A DNA stretch of 64,000 nt from NCBI GenBank assembly GCA_014607495.2, contig CP053150.1:9382495-9446494 (forward strand). The letters are read 5' to 3'. The translations under genes and the position numbers were made by a program. Numbering within the stretch: position 1 is the first letter of the stretch; the number at the start of each line of letters is the position of its first letter. The stretch comes from Carposina sasakii (lineage: Eukaryota; Arthropoda; Insecta; Lepidoptera; Carposinidae). This document shows positions 11,042-23,900 of this stretch, piece after piece. The notes under the pieces were generated by a model. The model saw only the letters and a list, made by a program, of their open reading frames with translations, made no database searches and had not been told where the DNA came from.

Positions 11042-12385
11042 ACATTAAATACTGACGGTGTTATTACCTAATTACCCGCATAGAATTATCTAAGTAACTA
11101 TGAGCTAATTGATTACGATGGACAATAATTTCAAAAGGTATACCTATGTAAGTAATAATTAAAATATTTCATTAAGAGGTTCATTTATTTAAAAAACTGT
11201 ATACGGGTAAAAGTGATTCAGCAATATACCATAATATTTTGGAGAATGACTAATGATTTGTTTAAAGTTATAATGTCAATTTTAATTGTTCAGTATTAAA
11301 GAGTAACAAGGATGTATAAAGTATAACAAAACAATGAATTGTAATAAAATAGCGGTGAAGTTTTAATAGGTAGCGTTCTTGCGGGTATTTCGGGAAAGTT
11401 TGTTTATTAGTGCTGCCCTGCACTCTCCAAGAAATATAAGCACATTAGTATACCTAAATTTAGCTGTGAGTTGTCTGTTAGCCACTCAATCAACAATAGT
11501 ACCTACCCAACGAAAGAGTTATAGTACGCATGTATTAGTACACACGTTAGAGAGTAGCTATCGTATTGCATTGTGTTCGGATCTGCCCCCTTATTACCTA
11601 ACTAGCAAAAGCAAAGCGATAGCGAAAATTGTACAAAAATCGCTGATTGCTTGTCAAATTCGTATTACGTAAAATGAATTTCAAATGAACTTTGACATTT
11701 CAAGGCGAATATTGTCCAATTTTCGCTATCGCTTTGCTTCGGATTTGCTATTGCTTTTTCGTAATCAGGAGGCTGGTTTCTCATCGCGACTGTAGTTGCC
11801 TACGATCGCAATCAACCTCAAGTAAATGGGACCAGGTTGATACACCCCCATAGAAAGCAGTTCGGTTGGTAAGAAAAAATAAGACCTTACATTAGTAGTC
11901 ACAGCAGTGCCTACTTACAGCCTTATAATTACGCGCCTAGATTTGCCGGTTTTGCCATCACTTAGGTTACGTTTAGTCTACATCTTAACAGGAAAAGTTA
12001 TAATTAAAAAGTAATGGCGAACGATACGGCGGTTTCCCCACGATCTTCAGAAGTAGGTCTCGGGTCCCAGAGCTAGGGCTCGTGCACATTGCGGTTAATT
12101 AGACAGCGTCTAACGGTCGCAGCCTGCCGCTAGGCGGTGCCGACTACTCGTTTAAGCTGAGAAGACACACATGCTGGTAAAACGCCACTGAACTTTGCTT
12201 AATGTACCTATCGTAATGTTGTACTTGTATGATACTGAATAGAACCGTTGTGATCGGCGTACGCGTTTATTACCTACTATAAAATGAACTACATATAATG
12301 TAAAATGTAAATAACTTAAATGTAGGTAGGTACCTATATAACTTTTAACATAAACAGCTGATAACAGTGATAAACAGTGGCATTT
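11042..12385. other. Insert-like segment inside the foldback; no gene recognised
   Basis: About 1.34 kb separating the two parts of the foldback element. It holds a strong hairpin (11605-11750) and a GC-richer stretch around 12055-12150. A 97-codon open frame at 11379-11672 runs into the hairpin arm and has no recognisable domain. Confidence 0.4.
11605..11750. repeat. Long hairpin
   Basis: 'gcaaagcgatagcgaaaatt' (from 11611) pairs with 'aattttcgctatcgctttgc' (ending about 11737), with the match extending at both sides. The arms are over 22 bp with a loop of about 85 bp. Could be a small foldback transposon or the core of the surrounding insert. Confidence 0.65.
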
Positions 12386-12423
12386 TGGTAAATAGCATTT
12401 CGCTTAAACTCTTTTGTTACACC
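12386..12423. mobile_element. 'cagggtgtaacaaaa' foldback MITE, right terminus
   Basis: 'aaatagcatttcgcttaaac' followed by 'tcttttgttacacc' matches the right end of the complete copy at 53679-53937. It is probably the detached end of the element starting at 10875. Confidence 0.55.
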
Positions 12424-13811
12424 GACGACGCTAACCTTGTAGCATTAGGCTGCCTGGCCACCGGAGCGGAGAAACGGAGAAATATTAGCCAATAGGATTG
12501 TAGGACTGAAGCCGCAGGCGTGACAGGCTAAACAGGGCTTACAGGGAGAATATTAAATCTATCGCGGAACCGCTGCATAGTGTATCTCAAGCCTGGCTAC
12601 TGCAATTAGTACCGCTTGTGCACACGGCTCACCCTCATACTGCGATAAGAAAGGTACTGAGGGAACTGAGGAGGTACACGGGCTATGCTGAATGAAGATG
12701 CATTTGCTCAACAATAGAGACCTAAACAGGTTTTAATTGATCCTTTCAGTGTGTATGAGATTTGTAATGCCTAAATTTTCAGGTAAAACGGTATGCACCC
12801 GATGTATACTAGTGAAGCCCTGCAGCATAGGGCCTTAATCTGCCGATTATTTATCTACTAGCACACATGCCCTCTCTTTCTGATTATGTAAAAAAAAGCG
12901 CGACGTGATAGATAATGCTTCGCGGATAAATGAAATTTGAAATACGTGTTTGGTGCAAGAGAGTAATGATTGTTTAGGTAGAGTTCTCTTCGGTGAATTT
13001 CCATGAGTACCTAGTACCTATAGTTAAATCTGTAACTGGAATTCCCAAATACGCACGCGGTACGAATGCATGCGCACGCGCAGTAACAATATTATAGGTT
13101 CTGTAAATTGGTATTGGATTGGGGTGCATAATTTTCAGCATTTGACTGTTGCTACTGAATATTTAAATATTGATTCCCAATGAAACAAACCACCTCTTAC
13201 CTTAAATTTAAAATTTCTATTTGCTGAGTTATATGCGTCCTATGAAAGCTACAACAATCAGCTTTTATTGTGATTGTGTTACATTCTCTGCGAGATATTA
13301 ACTACGAATTAGTATAATAACTTTCTTTCCAACATCTTATTACATATTTCTTTGCTCGTTGGTAATGCTGTGTTGGTAATATGATTTTATTTTTAATGTT
13401 GGACGTAACTGTGAAACTTGGGTACTGCAGGTACTCTACCAAATAAAAAATACATTTTTACGGTTTACGGATCTAACGGTTTCTAAGCAAAGGTCAGTAC
13501 TCGTACCTACGGTTTATTAGTTAACTACACACATTATAGAATATTAACGACCGTTCGTATAAATATGCGTGTTGTGTACAGTTGCGATGTGCGCCGGCGC
13601 AGTAAGGTCACCTGCATTCCCTTGGCATGGAAAGATTATTAATTTGCTTATTACATACACATATGCTAAAGAAGCATATTTTATCCATGGCGTAGGTATG
13701 GGGTCAAATAACGTTGTCTAAGTATTAACTTAGAACTAGGTAGGTACCTACTTGTATGTATTCATTCATTCATTATACCTACCTATGTATAATTATTTAA
13801 GTTAATAGAGC
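12424..13811. other. No gene recognised
   Basis: Mixed AT-rich sequence with scattered GC-rich bits (around 13050-13085, 13580-13610). No coding-like open frame. Confidence 0.45.
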
Positions 13812-13823
13812 AATTACATAAAT

Positions 13824-14843
13824 GGCTCTTTAGTCAACTCGCCCTACTCGGAACTCGGACCATGGGATCAGTCGACCTAACGAATTTTTGAATTGGTCAA
13901 CTCGCCCTACTATCTGTATTTTTAATGTGGACAATCGCGACGAAAAGTTTTCAATTTCGTTATATATTTATTTTTAATGGTCGGCAATAATAATTATTGA
14001 GAAAAAAACGAATAATTGACTTTAAAATAAACCAACTATTGAGCGGTGAAATTACTATACCTAGGTCACTGTTTGGTAAAATTAACATTTTAATTTATTT
14101 TATGCAATTCAAAACTACAAAACACTTATGTTAATTTTGTATAATCTATTGGTTAAAAATGTTTTTTTTAACATAATTTTTCCTTTAGAAAAAAAAAAAA
14201 CATGCGTGATAAGTCAAAAGACTTTAATTTTTAAATATGTTCATTTCATGAAGGCCGGTTGTTTCTTGGAACGAAGTTCCTTACGGCAGGCTTAGAGGAG
14301 ATAGGGATTTTGCTGCGCGACCGAACTGAAAAAAATGTGATAGTAAAACCGTAAGAAAAAGTGCGTGGAATAAAACCGTTAAATGAGACGTGCGCAGGCG
14401 CGACAGTCGTATACACAAGCGAGTAGTGTATAATACTTTCTCTTTCTCCCTCTTTCTTTTGTTCTCTCATCCCTTCTTTTTTACTACTCCACCCGCCAAT
14501 GCATAGTATTACTATGAATTCATGCGAATACTCACATACAGATACATTTTAAACCTAAATAAAATTGAGCTCGATTTTTCCTTTGCAAATTGTGTCGATT
14601 CTACATTAGCCGAAGGAACTTCGTTCCTACCTGGTGTCCCACGACACCACATTTAGTTTCATTTATACTTATCTTAACAGTTTTGAACACGTATGTACAC
14701 CGACTTGAAATAAACAATAGATTTTTTTTCCCAAATAAAGAGTAGGGCCACTTAACTAAAGAAAAATATTAAAATAAATTCGTTTGGTTAACTGATCCGA
14801 TAACCAAACGGTCCGAGTTCCGGGTAGGGCGAGTTGACTAAAG
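13824..14843. mobile_element. 1.02 kb TIR element with 12-bp flanking direct repeats
   Basis: The ends carry inverted repeats: left 'ctttagtcaactcgccctac' from 13828, right 'tagggcgagttgactaaag' ending at 14843. Similarity continues inward ('cggaactcggacc' left, 'ggtccgagttccg' right). The 12-mer AATTACATAAAT occurs at 13812-13823 and again at 14844-14855, exactly where a target-site duplication should be. Four bases (ggct) at the left lie outside the inverted repeat. The interior encodes nothing recognisable, and an inner inverted block ('ggaacgaagttcc') suggests a nested element. Probably a non-autonomous DNA transposon. Confidence 0.7.
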
Positions 14844-14855
14844 AATTACATAAAT

Positions 14856-17318
14856 ATTAGTTTTGGTTTAGACTTGACCATTTTGTGATCAGTCTAGAAG
14901 TAGTAGTATCTACCTAGATAATATGATAAAAACACGTCCCTGTCGTCCATTTGTTTTTCCGTTAAGACACAATTTTTCACTCCCATTACCTACCTAAAAC
15001 TTCCTGAAATAGTATAGAAGATAATCTAAGCATGAACTACCTAAAAAGATACCGCCCTTTGGGGCTTAGATATTTAACGATTTTACAAATGAAAGCGAAG
15101 TTCGCGAAGTTGTCAAGACATTTCCGTCATCGCCTTCGTTTAATGACGTGCTGAACGTGATGAAGTCTAACGGTTATTGCTTGTAACCACAATGCAAAAA
15201 CCCAGCCTAAAAACCTTTAGTACTCTTACAAATAGCACCAGAATCACTTGTACTGCACCTATTTTTACTACTAAGGGTAGTTACAGCTGCCCTTGTACCT
15301 TGTAGCACAATGTCAGTACCTCGTAAAGGTCACCGAAGTTCGTTGAGCGATCCTAGAGCAATGAATAAAACAGACATGTCAACCGACAACGCTAACCTAC
15401 CTCGTAACGTACCTAGTTACAGTGCTATTTTATAGGTACATACATGTAAAAACCTTATAGAGGTAATTATGTAGCTGCATAGAGGAATAAGTGGATGTAA
15501 TTATTATTTCCTTCTAAATGTCACTGTGGTTAGTAGTGTTGTAGCAATTAATTTATCCATATTAGTGTTTTGACTTTTACAACTTGTTACGATTAATAAT
15601 ACCTAATTAAATAATTAATAACATAACGTATCATGTTTAATAAGAATCAAAAATAAAACAACACTGAAAGCCCAATGAAAAACATAACTACACAATTACT
15701 TGAAATACTCTACCCAAGTACCTACCCCATTTTATTTCAATTTCAGTATTATTACTATAGCGTAAGGAAACTTCTGAGTCGATTCGATTGAATTAAGAGC
15801 AAACTTTCTAGCTTGCCTTTTCAGGCGAGGAGATCAACTGCGATAGCGACATGAGCTCTCTCTTAGTCTCCAAGGGATTTTCCGTTTTCAACAAAACCGA
15901 TATCTAGAGACTAAATATTTACGAGAAGCTTTTACTACTTCCGTAGTAAAATTATATGAGCAATTTAGAAACATTAGCCTCTTATAGCAATTGACGCATA
16001 TCTTGCAGACTGCAAATTACAGTAGGTATAGAATTACCGTTAGGTATTTCTGATTTATCAATTAGTCTGTGTATTAGACATAGGTAATACTACTTTATTG
16101 TGGTCCATGTAGGCCATCAGAATAAATATCAAGCCATGTACAGTTGTTTCTTATCTTTAATGAAGATGTGTGTGGTATTTAAATACTATAAATACATTAT
16201 ACCTTACTATACTTCTCCGTAGATGAAAGTATCATATTCCTGCACCATTTATCCATACATTACATCTACAAGATATTTATTCCGCGTATAATTCGTTGCA
16301 GGTGCCGCGGACATCTGCCGCACTGCGCACGCGCACGCGTCTCTAATTTGAAAATGCAACATCTGTAGGACATCTACACATGTAGGTATGTTAAAGTTTA
16401 AAAATAATACTTTATAAGTAAATATAGTTTACATAACTTGTTTATATTGTACATAATTTGATATTGAATATTTCTCTAGTACCTACCGAAACGACTAGTA
16501 AGTATTTTATATTTAAAAATAGTAAAGCTTGAACAAATTAACTTGCATATTTATGGGCAATTCCGATTTGTTTATTAACACCCTGATGTCCATAAATAAA
16601 TAAAAAATGTAAAGGTGTTACAACATAAATAACTCGACGCTGGATTAAAAGAACGATGAACATAAATTCGAGTTTTTAAAGGGCGCTAAATGCCAGCGTG
16701 TCGATTAACCTTCCAGTGGCCATCTTGTTTTCACCCGCCCAGTTTTTGTACGTCACTTGTCTATCAAGTATTGAGTTACATGGCCCACCAAACGCATTTC
16801 TATGCATGCATGTATCACATGTATGTATGTTAGTTAGTGTACTGGTCTTTAATCCTTCTCACTGGGTGGCCGAAGTGCTGTCTTAAAAACTTACAACGCA
16901 GCGACTGTTTGTATTGATTTAGGAAGTCGAAAGCGCAATGGTCAATGCGTTCGAGAGTAGATTAAAATAAACAGAGCCGTTTCAATTGCAACCATTACAT
17001 AGTTTGGGTAGTCGTTTTGGATGGGATATCCTACGGACTTACGAAAACCGACTACGTTCTAATGCACCGATTATACATAGATTTTTGTAATCAAGTCCAA
17101 TTACGTAAAATCTATGAACTACAGTGAGATATAAAAGTGAAATGTAATTAAAGATAAAAGAAAATTTTAATAAACTTCTTTCACATAGAATCAGGTAAGT
17201 ACTAGTAATCGTACGTGCAATGAATAAAAAAATAATTACTTACATAGTAAAATTATTTGGTATTTATTATGTAACATTTCATCCTATAGCAAAGCAGTTA
17301 TTTGAACTTTATTTGAAA
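14856..17318. other. No gene recognised
   Basis: AT-rich with weak GC-rich spots (about 16305-16340). The open frame at 16698-16886 has no supporting signal. No repeat recognised. Confidence 0.45.
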
Positions 17319-17600
17319 CTAGTGGACGCCCGCGACTTCATCCGCGTGGACTACGGAAAAAACAAAATGTCGAAATTATAATAATATAATAGGATAAAAA
17401 GTAGCCTATATTATTATAGTTAAGTGGGACCTGTCACAATATATTCCTGAAAACTGCATCAAAATCGGTTCAGCCGTTTCTGAGATTAGCGTGCATAAAC
17501 GCACATACAAACAGACAAACCGGCAAACAGACAAAAATTCCAAAAATAATTATTTTGGGTACTATTGCGTTGATAAAGGTCTCTTATAATATTTTTTCAG
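17319..17600 (+). repeat. 'gtggacgcccgcgac' dispersed repeat, copy 1
   Basis: Contains the ordered blocks 'agtggacgcccgcgacttc', 'ccgcgtggactac', 'ggataaaaagtagcctat', 'aaatcggttcagccgtttct', 'gagattagcgtgca' and 'acagacaaaaattcc'. These blocks recur in several other copies in this window and are familiar from lepidopteran genomes. No protein is encoded. It may be a SINE or the 3' part of a LINE; I do not assign it. Confidence 0.8.
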
Positions 17601-17680
17601 GAAAGAGTAATATTGTAGCGGAAAGGTGTATGTTTGCTTAAGCATCTTCTAATTTGTAACGATTGTGATGAAAGTAGATA

Positions 17681-17729
17681 GTGTGTCAGGATCGTAGCAA
17701 ATAGAGATGATCTCTGCCTACCCCTCCCG
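17681..17729 (+). mobile_element. RTE-type LINE 3' fragment
   Basis: 'gtgtgtcaggatcgtagcaa' then 'gatctctgcctacccctccc' matches the coding end of the LINE at 62733-62790. It stops abruptly and is followed within six bases by the tRNA-like SINE at 17735. Confidence 0.65.
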
Positions 17730-17734
17730 TAATT

Positions 17735-17850
17735 GACCCGGTAGCTCAGTGGTTAGAGCGGCTGGCACGGTTTGCCGTGGTCGTGGGTTCGATTACCACT
17801 CGGGTGAAGAATTTTTTTCATTTCTTTATTAATAATTTTATAATATATAA
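17735..17850 (+). mobile_element. tRNA-derived SINE, copy 2
   Basis: Positions 17735-17807 form a tRNA-like head: acceptor GACCCGG/TCGGGTG, D-stem GCTC/GAGC, T-arm GTGGG-TTCGATT-ACCAC with one mismatch. The anticodon arm is not standard. The following 'atttttttcatttctttatt' is the same 3' tail as in the copy at 9734. The two copies differ at many positions, so they are old. Confidence 0.65.
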
Positions 17851-20785
17851 TATCTTGACTACTTCTCCATTAATATAATCCATTAGGATATGGTTGATCG
17901 TTTCATCTTTAAACATTGTGCTAAGGGATTCAGCTTTGTTTGCCGAGATTTAGCTAGTATATAATATAGATAAAGATTTATTTGTCTGCCAAGCTTTAAA
18001 TTATAGAAAACGTGGCCCACCAATGTTATTCCTAGAAATCACATATTTCTTGTTCTTGGCATCCATTGTTTATGACGTTTTCTTGATGATTGTACACATA
18101 TTATTGTATGTAGTTGTTGCAGTTACTTGTAAACTTGCGGAATAGGTAGGTTACTGATATAATGTTATTTTCATACAAATGATTATGTCGTTGCCGCTTG
18201 CGTGTCCTGTGTTTATAGATTCATAGAATAAAATACAATTTACTGCCTAACTGAATAACTTGACGTATTGACTTCGAATTCGAATTTTTATTCATACAAA
18301 CAGAAGTATATACAATAGAGAGAACTTCCGAATAGTAACGCCTGATACAATTCAATATTTAAAGAAGTATTTTATGTCAACTCGTTCAGTTTACAAACAA
18401 AAAGAAATAAGATCATCAATAAAATATTATCGTAATAATAATACCGTCATCTGGGGATTTATAAAAGGATTTATCTCGAACTTTAACTAATCCACAGTTC
18501 GAGATAAACAACAATGCAAATGCTAATTCCGGCATTTCGGTGACCTCCACTTTTGGTTTCTCGTTCAGGGCAAAGTTTCTGCGACACGACATGATTTCGC
18601 AATTACCGAACCAAATTTTAAATATTCTAATTTCATAATTATGCTTCTTGTTATGTTTCGAAGTGGTGCAATATTGGCGTAAAATCTGTAGTTTCGTGGA
18701 ATTTGCAGTGTTGCTGTTTTGGTTGAGGGTTAATCCGAGTCTCTCTCGGATTTAACTTTACTCGTATTGGCATTGTTGTCATAATTGTTCTCCAAATTCT
18801 GTCCAGCTTATGGATATTTTCTAGTGTAACGAATAAAATATATATTTCCCTGGTTTTCCTTTACTTCGTCGACATCATCGGTGTAATCTATTCGTAGTCT
18901 TGACTTAATATTAATTTGAACTAAGAAAAAAATAACAATAACTTTTGATATTGTCTTGTAAACAAACACCTTAAATTTATATTCTGTCCAACACCAATGG
19001 ATTATGATAATTGTGTAATATTGTTTACATAAAGTATTATTCCGATTATTTATGAATATCTAGGTGTGGCACGCGCCAAGGTGTCTGCTCACAACTCTGC
19101 ACCTCATTCACAAACTAATGTCAGTAGATTAACCAAGTACCTCGAATAGTCATGAGACTAAACAAAATCTATGAAATTATTGTAGGATTACATAGACACT
19201 AGCGCTAATGCCACAGGACCTTATATCTGAAACCAAGTTTAAGTTTTCTTGCAACTTTGTTGGAAACCTATAGAGCTGTATTTTCCTAAGCGGTGATGTC
19301 AGCAGCCTTGGCGTATTCTCGGCTGCACGTGGAAACCTTCCGGTAATTATACACTTGCTGCAACTGTACGTGGTTTCTACATCAATCAACATCAACTGAC
19401 TCGCGAGTTATGTAGGTACATGTTAATTATTTGGCTTTTTGTGCTCATAAAATATATAAGCCCATTACTATTAAGTATTCAGTGCTATAACTTATAAGGT
19501 CTTTAGGAGAATTACTTGAAGATTGGCTAATACATTTATAAACATACATTGTACACAAATTAATAAAGACATGCACAGTTAATTCAAAATTTATGACAAT
19601 GGCGTTCCTAAGATACACCTCAAAAAGTTCGTATACTTGTTACAATATCTTAAGTTAAATCTCTGATATTTTTTACGAAGTAACTACTTAAATATGTACC
19701 TACTCGTAAGTTGAATTTTTTTCTTTTAAACTCACTTGCAACAAGCCGCTTTTGTCATAAATCTGGTAAACATCAAAAACATGTTCTTCATCGTTCTCAA
19801 AATTGGTTTAATAACTTTTCGGAAGTTCGCAAATTTATTTTAAATTGTATTAGTACTAACAGCAACTAAAAGCAGACACGGTTAATAGATATGTGATGGG
19901 CTTTCGATCGAGTCTAACTAGATTAGTTGGCACTTCGTGTAACGGCGTGGGCGATAGTCCCCCGGAGTTGACAGAACGGACCATCTATGTACCGAGCAAA
20001 TAGGAAAACTTGACATTACAAACGCAAATAGAAGCTAAACTCATTCTAATAATTTAGGGAAGTATATTGGGAATGTAGAACTGAAAGTCACTGTTTAGAT
20101 CGTGACTTTTGAAGCGGTTTTTTTTCGTATCTATTCATATTTTTTTATTGTACATATAAAATTTATATTAGACAGTAAGTTGTAAAAGAAATAGTACAAA
20201 GGCGAGCTTATCTCCAAAAGAAATGTTGATAGTTTAGGTCCCTTGAATAATCACTTATCCTTGATTAGAGTTACGTATGAATGTTCGATTGAAATTTTCT
20301 ACTCAATACATACCTACATTAAAAGTTACCATAATGAGTCATGTCCTTTCAATTGGCTTTGTTTTGTAAGACAGAAATGGCGGACAATTCACAAATTCAT
20401 ATAATACCATTTACGTCTGTGTCCAGATCTATAAAAGTCACAAAATTAAATTTTTCCATTTAATGATATTTATTTCTCGGATAAAGCCAGCTTAATACTT
20501 TGGTACAATATTTATAGTACACACCTACTTGTAGAGTCATGGTCGCTTTTGTCACAGCTTTTAACATTGCAATAATAAAGTTAAGAGACAGATGGTAAAG
20601 ACTTATGGTAAAATGAAAACAAAATGAATGAGGATTTCATTGTTGCGTTTATAAATTGTTGTCGGTTTGCGTATCTAAAATTATATTAGTTTCAAATATT
20701 TCAAATTTTAATAAAAGATAAAATTTAATCATAAAACGATAAGATAAATAAATTTTCTGGTTATTCCCGTTCGTCCCACCACCAA
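17851..20785. other. No gene recognised; short repeats
   Basis: AT-rich. A block at about 18337-18372 ('aacgcctgatacaattcaat') recurs inverted near 34500-34533. A short perfect hairpin lies at 18470-18508, arms 'tttatctcgaact' and 'agttcgagataaa'. No coding-like frame. Confidence 0.4.
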
Positions 20786-20934
20786 GTTCAAATCTTGATA
20801 ACATTATTGTATGACCGAACATTCGAACCGGTTTGAGTTTTAACTCAATTTCATCTGAAGGACCTCCTACCCTGTGGACAACTCTCTGAAAATTTTCAGA
20901 TTCGGTCATACTATCATGTTATCAAGGTTTAAAC
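20786..20934. mobile_element. Foldback MITE, 149 bp
   Basis: Left arm 'gttcaaatcttgataacatt' then 'tgtatgaccgaa' pairs with right arm 'ttcggtcatactatcatgtt' then 'atcaaggtttaaac'. The arms are about 33 bp with few mismatches. It also explains the open frame on the minus strand at 20649-20909. Confidence 0.7.
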
Positions 20935-23900
20935 TATTGCACCTTGCCTATCTATAATATTTGCTTAAGTGATAGTGATTTTACCTTGAAAAGTCTATCT
21001 GTCGATGCTGTTCTACTTACATATGTCTGGTCTATGTTTATTTATTGCTCAAATAATATTTGGCACGTGTTCGTGTCTCATAGACATTTGTTTACGAATC
21101 TACAATATCCTCACGGAGATAAAATATAAAGGAGTTTTACTATCTTCCTTCTAGCGAACGTTTATCTGAATCCATTGTCATCAAAGATTGAAGTGCAAAT
21201 GGAAAATAAAGCAACTGGCACTTGACTTGATCATGTGTGGGTGGCTCGCAACCATCTAATTTATTGACTCCGTACAATTTCAGCTTCGTATTTCGGTTTA
21301 TGAATGAATAAAGTCACACTGCATCCCACACTTGACTTGATACGATCTTGTTTGGGTTAATATTTACTATGATGATCACAAACGCGATAGCGCCTCTATT
21401 TATTACTACTATCGCAATAAAGTGTTAATTGCCGATTGAATGATTATTAATTGGAAGTGCTGATATTTATAGTTAAAAATAAAAAAAAAATGTTGACTAA
21501 GGTTTTGTGATGCAAAAATAATAAAACAAGTGCTATTAGAAAGTTCCTACACGATTTTAATTTTGAGATCAAAATTCGCTGGCTCTGATTAAATTTTAAT
21601 TTAACTGACGCACGTAGAATTCTAAGGTGATTAAGATAAAGCTTAATACTAGGTACGATTAGAGGCCCTGTATATCAAACAATGTGTTGAGAAGAAATTA
21701 TGCCTTAATTATTTTATACTTACTTGAAAGGTCGAATAAATTCAATGGTAGATTGATATCTGAAAGAGAAATATATAAATTAGAAATAGGTTAGTCAGTA
21801 GGTACCAAATACATAGAGAGATTAATGTGGTTATTCATTTAATTTTGTTAGTGAAACGCACATTTAAAAAAATCATTTTCCAATGTGAATTTGAACGTGA
21901 TTCTACAAATAGGCAAATTCATTCCTGATTTGGAGCTGACCTTTGTTTACATCGAATATCAATATTTATTATACAACTGTTTTTGCAAGTCAGTGTTCAA
22001 AATGTTGAGTTTTATTTTTAGACATTTCAATATTCTGCCCATGAACTACGGCTGTGGCCATAACTTATTTACATACTAGTAATAACTTCTTTACATACTA
22101 AGGCAACAATCTATTACGTACGTACCTATGGCTAATAGATCTACTGGACTACGATTGGTGTCAGTCAATTACTACCATTACCATCTATAATTGACAAGAA
22201 GAATGTGGCCAAGGTCCACTTTCGTATCTTTTTATACTAATCATCAGCTTACTTAGTTTTTTTGTCAATTCCATTAACTTGTAGTTTCAGAGTAATTTTA
22301 CCTATAAAAGTTTTAGGAACTAGTTCAAGCCTAAGTAGTAAGTTAGGCACCTTAATTACTTCTTGTAGTATTTTATTTTAATTTTACCTAATGAACATCA
22401 ATAATAAAAAACGTTATGCTTTTACGTAACTACATTATATATATTTTGCCACCAATAAGTACCTAAAGCGACTACTAAATGATACTGCCAAAACTTAATT
22501 GCTCCTGTTTTTCACGCTTTTTAATTACAAAAGAATTGTTCTATAATTGGTGGCTTATTGAATGTTTCCATTATATCTCGAGAATCTATTAGATAACAAT
22601 AGACGCCGAGAAAATAAAAATAATTTCTGATTGTTACATAACAAGCTAAAACCGCTGCCGCGACCGGTCAGAATGGCCAGTTGTATAAAAATGTATACTG
22701 TCATTTTAAAATTCGAATTTAACGGTAATTTATCCATTTAGGCAACTGTCATTTTAATCGTTACTTCGTATCGTCGAATACGATTTATTTAACTAGAGTC
22801 AAATTATATGTGAGCGACGATATGATAAACCTATTTATCGACTAGCGTAGGTACATTGTGACGAACCAACTGAACCGATGCGAGGTCAACTTTGCTGTCA
22901 TTTTAGTAGATCACGCGCAATGCCACTTTGCTTTCAATCCTGGTTATACGTGCGACAGGTCTAAAGACCAGAATAAAAGTTGGACCTCAATAAGTATGCC
23001 TATGGCCTCATTTACTGGTACCTTGATATATGTATAATATTACAAGTCTAGAGAGTCTGTTCTTACACCTGTCTGAAGATTATCTGTAGCTTTTATGCAC
23101 TCCACTTTAAAGAAGAACTGAGCTAATAAAGGATGCTGATATAAAATAGCGGTGTATATTTTTGCTTCTCTAATATTATAAAAAGCAGGATAGGGTAATA
23201 ACAAATCTTTGGAAAAACAATGTGGCGTACCTATGGTACATATCTTACAAAGGTATATCATTTCCAGGTAACTACGTTAAATTTGGTCATAATTCCAAAT
23301 AGAGAAAACAGGTCGTCATATTCAGGTCAAACTGCACATTCTATTTACTGCCTAATTTAATTTATTGGAACATTTGTAACGTGGAATTCCTTTTCCTTTT
23401 GTCCAGAAGGATGTGAAATTTTCGAGTATCCATCGTTGGAACCATGATATTAAAAGTAGGCCACTACACCTATGTAAATAGTCGATTAAAAAGAAGAATA
23501 TAATAGATATTACATATTATAAAAACTATTAATTTGTTAACAATGCAGACAACCATTTCCAAATTTTAGCTATCTCAGTTTAGTAAGTAGGTACGTAATT
23601 CTTTTTAGTAAATTCGGTTAACAACATTGCTATCACGCAACAACGGCCTAGTACATTGCCCATGATCTATAATGGATTTATTTTATTTATTCTTGGTAAG
23701 TTATTTACTAAAATTGCGAGTTATGAAATGAATATCTCATTAACGGCACTTCAAGTTTCAATGCCAAAATCTGAGGCCTCAATTACTTAAGCAAGCTTAA
23801 TTCTCTGTAAGTAGGTTCCCCTCTTAATGATTCCTGTCAATGGTTTTGTTGGCTTGTTAGCTTAAACCCATATAAGAGCAAAGGTCAAGAATTATCTCGC

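Noticed and set aside
20649..20909. 86-codon minus-strand gene
   Set aside because: It overlaps the 149-bp foldback MITE and is AT-composition driven outside it.
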